From NCBI GenBank assembly GCA_902464485.1, contig CABQJJ010000053.1, positions 1-11,095 on the forward strand: a stretch of 11,095 nt of DNA. The letters run 5' to 3'. The stretch is from an uncultured Collinsella sp. (lineage in GTDB: Bacteria; Actinomycetota; Coriobacteriia; Coriobacteriales; Coriobacteriaceae). A program made the translations under genes and the position numbers. Positions within the stretch are counted from its first letter, which is position 1, and each line of letters begins with the position of its first letter. Shown here in pieces: positions 6,892 through 11,095 of the stretch. The notes beneath the pieces were generated by a model. The model had not been told where the DNA came from and searched no databases. It was given only the letters and a program-made list of their open reading frames with translations.

Positions 6892-8070
6892 ATGACCGCA
6901 GGTCAAAACCGCATACCCGTGAATCTTGACTATGCCGCCTCGACGCCCATGCGCGCCGAGGCGCTCCTTGCGCAGCGCGAGTACGACGACAGCGAGCTTG
7001 CCGGCGTCAACCCTAACTCGCTGCACTCGCTCGGCCGCAAGGCCGCTGCGCGCCTAGAAGTGGCGCGTCGCGAGATTGCCCGCAGCTTTGGCGCGCGCGT
7101 CCGACCGTCCGAGATCATCTTGACCAATGGCGGTACCGAGGCAAACCAGCTGGCGCTCCTTGGACTTGCCGAGGGCGCACGTCAGCGCGATCGCAAGCGC
7201 GATCGTGTCATCGTTTCGGCCATCGAGCACGATTCGATTCTGGACAACCTGCCGCTGCTGCGTGCCGCCGGTTTTACCGTCGACCTGGTGCAGCCCTGCC
7301 GCGCGGGCTACATTGAGCCCGCAGCGCTCACGGAGCTTCTCGGCAACGATGTTGCGCTCGTGAGCATTATGGTTGCCAATAACGAGACCGGTGTGGTGCA
7401 GCCCATCCGCGAGCTTGCCGCCGCCGCGCACGCCGCGGGCGCCCTGTTCCATACCGACGCCATCCAGGGTTATCTGCATATCCCGTTCGATGTACACGAG
7501 CTGGGCGTTGACGCCATGACCGTTGCCGCACACAAGATTGGCGGCCCCGTGGCCTCTGGCGCGCTCTACCTTAAGAGCCGCACGCCGTTGCGCCCTCGCA
7601 TCTTCGGCGGCGGACAGGAGGCCGGCCGTCGTGCCGGCACGCAGGACCTGCGCACGCAGCTGGCTTTTGCCGCTGCTGCCTCAGCGCTGTTGCCGACCGT
7701 GGCCCAGGAGCGCGCGACGCTGCAGGCCTTGTCCGACAAACTCTACGCCACGCTTACAGCCCATCCGCACATTCACGCCACGATGGGCGACTACGCGCAG
7801 GCAGATCGCCTGCCCGGCATGGTTTCAATCTACGTTGACGGCATGGACTCCGAAGAGCTCATCATCAAGCTCGACGCCGCCGGTTTTGAGGTGTCGGCCG
7901 GCTCTGCCTGCTCGAGCGGCAGCATGGACCCGAGCCATGTGCTCAGCGCCATGGGCATTGGCCGCGAGCAGGCTCTCGGCGCCCTTCGCATCTCGTTTGA
8001 TGACCGCGTGAACCCGGCCGACCTGGACGACTTTGCTCAGGCGCTGCTGTCGATCGTGGGTGCCGCATGA
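6892..8070 (+). CDS. Cysteine desulfurase, NifS/IscS family (group I)
   Basis: The product has 392 residues. This PLP enzyme takes sulfur from cysteine as a protein persulfide for Fe-S cluster assembly or tRNA thiolation. It begins with VNLDYAASTPM; NGGTEANQLAL and NNETGVVQP follow. The PLP lysine is Lys215 in AAHKIGGPVASGALYLK. The catalytic cysteine is Cys340 in SAGSACSSGSMDPSHVLSAM, on the long flexible loop typical of group I (IscS/NifS) rather than SufS enzymes. No IscU, SufU, MnmA or ThiI gene is adjacent, so its sulfur acceptor cannot be named and I give no symbol. AGGAGG at 6875-6880, inside the end of rpe, supports ATG 6892. The stop overlaps the next start in an ATGA arrangement. 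Confidence 0.93.
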   Translation: MTAGQNRIPVNLDYAASTPMRAEALLAQREYDDSELAGVNPNSLHSLGRKAAARLEVARREIARSFGARVRPSEIILTNGGTEANQLALLGLAEGARQRDRKRDRVIVSAIEHDSILDNLPLLRAAGFTVDLVQPCRAGYIEPAALTELLGNDVALVSIMVANNETGVVQPIRELAAAAHAAGALFHTDAIQGYLHIPFDVHELGVDAMTVAAHKIGGPVASGALYLKSRTPLRPRIFGGGQEAGRRAGTQDLRTQLAFAAAASALLPTVAQERATLQALSDKLYATLTAHPHIHATMGDYAQADRLPGMVSIYVDGMDSEELIIKLDAAGFEVSAGSACSSGSMDPSHVLSAMGIGREQALGALRISFDDRVNPADLDDFAQALLSIVGAA

Positions 8071-8876
8071 TCGTTGCCAATCTCGAGCGCGCCCTGTTGG
8101 CGCGCTATCCCAAGACGGACGCCGAACCTTGGGACCATGTAGGCTTATCCGTAGGCGACCCCGATGACGAGATCCGCGGCGTGGCCTGCGCACTCGACGC
8201 CACCAGGGCCAACGTGCACCTCGCCTTGGAGGCCGGTGCTAACGTGTTGCTCACGCATCATCCCGTCTACATCAAGGCGCCCGAGGCGTTTTGCCCGCCC
8301 AGTGCGATGCGTCCCCAGTGCAGCGCGGCGCTCTACGAGGCGGCCCGCTGCGGGATGAGCATTATTTCGCTCCATACCAATCTGGACCGCTCGCACGAGG
8401 CGCGCGTCTGCCTGAGCGAGTTGCTGGGCGCCGCGCCCGTGAGCTCGCTAGAGCACGTGGACGACCCCGAGGCGACAGGCCTGGGCGCGTTTGCAACGCT
8501 CAACGACCCGTGCACGCTACGCGATCTTGCCGTCCGTGCTGCTACGGCCTTCGGAAGCGATCCACGCGTATGGGGCGATGCCAAGCGCCCGCGCCGCACC
8601 GTCGCCATTCTGGGCGGCTCCCTCGGCGACTTTGGCGAGCTTGCCATCGCCGCCGGTGCGGATGTCATCGTGACCGGAGAGGCGGGCTACCACGTAGCGC
8701 AAGACCTTGCCTTGCGCGGGCTACCGGTGATCTTGCTCGGTCACGATCGCTCCGAGGAGCCGTTCGTGGATATCTTGATGAACTCTGCGGTTGACGCCGG
8801 GGTCGACCCCCGTCATGCGATTAAAATACTGAACCCTTGCCAATGGTGGACTGTGACAAAAGGAGAGAACTTATGA
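8067..8876 (+). CDS. Nif3-like dinuclear metal center hexameric protein
   Basis: The product has 269 residues, close to the short form of the family such as E. coli YbgI, without the extra domain inserted in many Firmicutes homologues. Family motifs appear in order: EPWDHVGLSVGDP near the N-terminus, LLTHHPVY with a metal-binding HH pair, SLHTNLD, VTGEAGYH, and GHDRSEEPF near the C-terminus. The histidines and acidic residues in these motifs form a two-metal site in the solved structures of the family. The biochemical role is not settled: GTP cyclohydrolase 1 type 2 is a widespread annotation that I would not adopt, and a metal-handling role is also discussed. The gene overlaps its neighbours on both sides by 4 bases (ATGA), so it is probably co-translated with the desulfurase and the zinc-ribbon protein. 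Confidence 0.9.
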   Translation: MIVANLERALLARYPKTDAEPWDHVGLSVGDPDDEIRGVACALDATRANVHLALEAGANVLLTHHPVYIKAPEAFCPPSAMRPQCSAALYEAARCGMSIISLHTNLDRSHEARVCLSELLGAAPVSSLEHVDDPEATGLGAFATLNDPCTLRDLAVRAATAFGSDPRVWGDAKRPRRTVAILGGSLGDFGELAIAAGADVIVTGEAGYHVAQDLALRGLPVILLGHDRSEEPFVDILMNSAVDAGVDPRHAIKILNPCQWWTVTKGENL

Positions 8877-9592
8877 GCGCCGGCGCTACGCTACTCAAGC
8901 TGCAACAGATCGATTTGGAGCTCGCACGCAATAAGAGCGAACTTGCCAATATGCCGGAGCTCAAGGAGCTCGCCTCAAAGCGCAAAACCTATGTAAAGCT
9001 TAAGTCCGAGATGACCAAGCTCTATGCTCAGCGCAAGGACCTCGATATTGAGCTGGACGATCTCAACACCACCGAGATCCAAACCAACAACGCCATCGAG
9101 GCCGCCAAGAAACGCCACGTCGACGGCTCTGACTATCGCGAGGTCCAGGATCTGGAAAACGAGCTCGCCACCCTGGCCAAACGCCTGGACAAGATCGAGC
9201 ACACCCGCAAGGACGTCGTTGTCGCCCATAAGGAAGCACTTGACCGCGAGGCTCGCGCGCAGGCCATCATCTCCAAGTTCGAGGAGGGCGTAAAGGCCGA
9301 TACCAAGGCCGCCCGTGCCAAGGCTGCCGATCTGCAGGCTCAGATCGATGCCGCCACCAAGGAGCGCACCGCGCTTGCCGCCACGCTGCCGACCGACGTG
9401 CTCAACGATTACGAGCGTCTGCTCAAGCAGTTCCGCGGTCTGGCCGTCGAGACCATCAAGGGCAACATCCCCACGGTCTGCCATACCGCGCTGCAGGCGT
9501 CGTCAATGAGTGACCTCAACCATGACGGCAGCGAGATTACGCACTGCCCGTACTGCCACCGCCTGCTCGTGCTCCCCAGCAAGGAAGCTTAA
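8873..9592 (+). CDS. Coiled-coil protein with C-terminal zinc-ribbon-like end
   Basis: The product has 239 residues. About residues 5-180 are charged, heptad-like and rich in Lys, Glu, Ala and Leu, so they probably form a long antiparallel coiled-coil. The C-terminus matches the zinc-ribbon family found beside Nif3 genes (the Mycobacterium tuberculosis Rv2229c type). In that family two CxxC knuckles bind zinc. Here the second is present (Cys225-Pro-Tyr-Cys228, followed by His229), but the first is reduced to Cys203-His204. Nearby His217 and His224 could complete a metal site, or binding may be lost. ATG 8873 overlaps the nif3 stop and follows a good AAAAGGAGAG (8858-8867). An upstream in-frame ATG at 8837 lies inside nif3 and adds only a non-family extension. 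The molecular function is unknown; an RNA- or nucleic-acid-related role is often supposed. Confidence 0.86.
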   Translation: MSAGATLLKLQQIDLELARNKSELANMPELKELASKRKTYVKLKSEMTKLYAQRKDLDIELDDLNTTEIQTNNAIEAAKKRHVDGSDYREVQDLENELATLAKRLDKIEHTRKDVVVAHKEALDREARAQAIISKFEEGVKADTKAARAKAADLQAQIDAATKERTALAATLPTDVLNDYERLLKQFRGLAVETIKGNIPTVCHTALQASSMSDLNHDGSEITHCPYCHRLLVLPSKEA

Positions 9593-9595
9593 ACG

Positions 9596-10807
9596 ATGGC
9601 GGCACCCAACAATTCAATGCAACTTGAGGGAAAAACGATCCTGCTGGGCATTACCGGCGGGATCGCCGCCTATAAGTCGTGCAATATCGTGCGCCTGCTG
9701 CAAAAGCGCGGTGCGCACGTCAAGGTCGTCATGAGCGAGCATGCCACGGAGTTCGTGGGGCCGCTCACCTTCCGCGCGCTTACGGGCGAGCCGGTCGCTG
9801 TGGGCCTGTTCGACGACCCCTCCGACCCCATCCACCATATCTCGCTGGCGCAGGAGCCCGACTTGGTGGTCGTTGCGCCCGCGACGGCCAACGTCATCGC
9901 CAAGATGGCCAACGGAATCGCCGACGACCTCATCTCCACCACGCTGCTTGCCACGCCGCGCCCCATCGTGATTGCGCCGGCCATGAACAATGGCATGTGG
10001 AAGGCGCCGGCCACGCAGGCCAACATGGCCACGCTGCGCGATCGCGGTGTCCACGTTGTGGGTCCGGGTAGCGGCTACCTTGCCTGCGGCGATGTGGACA
10101 CGGGGCGCATGAGCGAGCCCGAGGACATCGTCGAGGCCGTCTGCGAGGTGCTGAACCCCGTCCCTCAAGACCTTGCGGACAAGCGCATCGTGATCACCGC
10201 CGGCCCCACGCACGAGCCGATTGACCCCGTGCGTTTTATCGGCAATCGGTCGTCGGGCAAGATGGGTATCGCTCTGGCGGGGGAGGCCGCACGCCGCGGT
10301 GCCTCCGTCACGCTTGTGCTGGGACCGACATCGCTTGACGTTCCCCGCGGTGTGGAGTGCGTGCGCGTACAGACCGCCGCAGAAATGTTCCAGGCTGCGC
10401 TGAGCGCCTTCCAGACGGCCGATGCGGCCATTTGCGCCGCCGCCGTCGCCGACTACACGCCGGCGGCCCCGGCGGACCATAAACTCAAAAAGGCTCACGA
10501 GCGCCTGGATCGAATCGAACTCGTCGAGACCGTTGACATCCTGGCCGAGCTCTCACGCCAAAAGGGCGATCGCCGCGTGATCGGCTTTGCTGCCGAGACC
10601 GATAACGTCGTCGAGTACGCGCAGCGAAAGCTCGCCCGCAAAGGTTGCGATGCCATTATCGCCAACGATGTCTCGCGCGCCGATTCAGGCTTTGGGACCG
10701 ATACCAACAAGGCCTGGATCGTAAGCGCAACTGGCACGCAAGAACTTCCCGTGCTAACAAAACCCCAGCTTGCAGATGCAATTTTGGACTTGCTTCAAAA
10801 TTTGTAA
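9596..10807 (+). CDS. coaBC: Bifunctional phosphopantothenoylcysteine decarboxylase / phosphopantothenate-cysteine ligase
   Basis: CoaBC (Dfp) carries out two consecutive steps of coenzyme A synthesis: CoaB joins cysteine to 4'-phosphopantothenate using CTP, and CoaC decarboxylates the product with FMN. The product has 403 residues, the usual length. The N-terminal flavoprotein half (about 10-185) shows GITGGIAAYKS, the catalytic histidine His81 in HHISLA, PATANV, the substrate-binding PAMNNGMW, and the redox Cys164 in LACGDVDTGRM. The C-terminal half shows ITAGPTHEPIDPVRFIGNRS, SSGKMG, AAVADYTP and KLKK at 296-299 with the conserved lysine. LACGDVDTGRM differs from the more common ACGxxGxGRM by an Asp for Gly. 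AAGGAAG at 9581-9587 supports ATG 9596; Met8 (9617) is an alternative. It is the last protein gene of the cluster. Confidence 0.97.
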   Translation: MAAPNNSMQLEGKTILLGITGGIAAYKSCNIVRLLQKRGAHVKVVMSEHATEFVGPLTFRALTGEPVAVGLFDDPSDPIHHISLAQEPDLVVVAPATANVIAKMANGIADDLISTTLLATPRPIVIAPAMNNGMWKAPATQANMATLRDRGVHVVGPGSGYLACGDVDTGRMSEPEDIVEAVCEVLNPVPQDLADKRIVITAGPTHEPIDPVRFIGNRSSGKMGIALAGEAARRGASVTLVLGPTSLDVPRGVECVRVQTAAEMFQAALSAFQTADAAICAAAVADYTPAAPADHKLKKAHERLDRIELVETVDILAELSRQKGDRRVIGFAAETDNVVEYAQRKLARKGCDAIIANDVSRADSGFGTDTNKAWIVSATGTQELPVLTKPQLADAILDLLQNL

Positions 10808-10815
10808 AAAAGTTC

Positions 10816-10848
10816 TTGCACAACGACAAAGTTTCGGGTTAATATACT
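10816..10848 (+). promoter_or_regulatory. Putative promoter for tRNA-Pro
   Basis: The AT-rich gap after coaBC holds TATACT at 10843-10848, a five-of-six match to the -10 consensus, about 39 bases before the tRNA. The best upstream element, TTGCAC at 10816-10821, is 21 bases away, longer than the usual 16-18. If TTGCAC is the real -35 box, a weaker TTAATA or TAATAT starting at 10839-10840 would be the partner. Transcription would begin near 10855. The assignment is tentative. Confidence 0.4.
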
Positions 10849-10851
10849 CCC

Positions 10852-10876
10852 TGTTGCGAGCGAGAGCAGAGCAACA
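10852..10876 (+). repeat. Small inverted repeat in the tRNA-Pro leader
   Basis: TGTTGC (10852-10857) and GCAACA (10871-10876) are perfect reverse complements separated by 13 bases. The element lies between the putative -10 box and the tRNA, so it may fold in the 5' leader removed by RNase P. No T-run follows (the next bases are AATAAAAG), so it does not look like a terminator for coaBC. Confidence 0.4.
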
Positions 10877-10887
10877 AATAAAAGCTT

Positions 10888-10964
<77 letters not shown>

Positions 10965-10973
10965 GAAGTTTGC

Positions 10974-11003
10974 AGGTCAGGCACCTTGTGCCTGACCTTT
11001 TTT
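10974..11003 (+). terminator. Intrinsic terminator after tRNA-Pro
   Basis: AGGTCAGGCAC (10974-10984) and GTGCCTGACCT (10988-10998) form a perfect 11-bp stem with a 3-base CTT loop, followed by a T tract that runs to 11003. It begins 10 bases after the tRNA CCA end. It would terminate the tRNA transcript and any read-through from the coaBC cluster. Confidence 0.93.
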
Positions 11004-11008
11004 GTTAA

Positions 11009-11020
11009 AGGCTTTAGCCT
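11009..11020. repeat. Short hairpin AGGC-TTTA-GCCT
   Basis: A 4-bp perfect stem with a 4-base loop directly behind the terminator. The overlapping 11-base stretch TAAAGGCTTTA is also nearly palindromic. It is too small to interpret alone but is the first element of the hairpin cluster that fills the window end. Confidence 0.35.
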
Positions 11021-11021
11021 G

Positions 11022-11044
11022 TGCGGGGCGCGCAGCGCGCCGCA
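11022..11044. repeat. GC-rich imperfect inverted repeat
   Basis: TGCGGGGCGCGC (11022-11033) faces GCGCGCCGCA (11035-11044). The arms are complementary apart from two extra G residues in the left arm. The centre is a single A, so the innermost pair probably stays open. There is no T-run, so a terminator role is unlikely. Confidence 0.55.
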
Positions 11045-11051
11045 TCAGAAA

Positions 11052-11070
11052 CCACCCGCTATGCGGGTGG
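11052..11070. repeat. Perfect 8-bp hairpin CCACCCGC-TAT-GCGGGTGG
   Basis: The arms at 11052-11059 and 11063-11070 are perfect reverse complements with a TAT loop. Compact GC-rich hairpins of this kind occur near the ends of IS200/IS605-family elements and also as unrelated intergenic repeats. The sequence alone does not decide between these. Confidence 0.65.
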
Positions 11071-11077
11071 GGCCAAA

Positions 11078-11093
11078 CGGCTTTACAAAGCCG
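11078..11093. repeat. Hairpin CGGCTT-TACA-AAGCCG at the window edge
   Basis: A perfect 6-bp stem with a 4-base loop (7 bp if the inner T-A pair forms). It shares GGCTTTA with the small hairpin at 11009-11020, in the same orientation and about 70 bases apart. It lies 2 bases from the end of the window, so the cluster may continue beyond it. Confidence 0.55.
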
Positions 11094-11095
11094 CC

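Overview
This GC-rich window (11,095 bases) is an ordinary bacterial chromosomal housekeeping region, and every gene in it reads on the + strand. The gene order, the GC-rich codon use and the protein flavour suggest an actinobacterium of the class Coriobacteriia, most likely Collinsella or a close relative. That placement is an inference from recognition, not from a search.

Positions 1-10807 hold twelve tightly packed genes. They are separated by 2-18 bases or overlap by 4-8 bases, with no terminator or clear promoter between them, so they probably form one long transcript or a few overlapping ones. In order: the 3' end of cytidylate kinase (cmk, cut by the window edge), a PlsC-type acyltransferase, IspH, a PDZ/radical-SAM-like/DUF512 protein, the ribosome-assembly GTPase Der, PlsY, GpsA, ribulose-phosphate epimerase, a NifS/IscS-type cysteine desulfurase, a Nif3-like metal protein, a coiled-coil zinc-ribbon-like protein, and CoaBC.

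Several products connect. GpsA makes sn-glycerol-3-phosphate, PlsY acylates it to lysophosphatidate and PlsC acylates that to phosphatidate, so three steps of phospholipid synthesis are together (PlsX is not in the window). IspH completes isoprenoid precursor synthesis. Cmk supplies CDP for CTP, which CDP-diacylglycerol synthesis and bacterial CoaB both consume. IspH and probably the DUF512 protein carry Fe-S clusters, and the cysteine desulfurase supplies sulfur for such clusters or for tRNA thiolation.

After coaBC the layout changes. Positions 10808-10887 are AT-rich and carry a promoter-like sequence. They are followed by a complete tRNA-Pro(GGG) gene with encoded CCA (10888-10964) and a strong intrinsic terminator (10974-11003). 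The last 90 bases hold no gene but are packed with short inverted repeats, and the cluster runs to the window edge.

I found no CRISPR array, phage, defence island or clear new system. The points most worth a second look are the uncharacterised DUF512 protein next to der, an HX4E instead of HX4D catalytic motif in the PlsC homologue, a degenerate zinc ribbon, and the hairpin cluster behind the tRNA gene.
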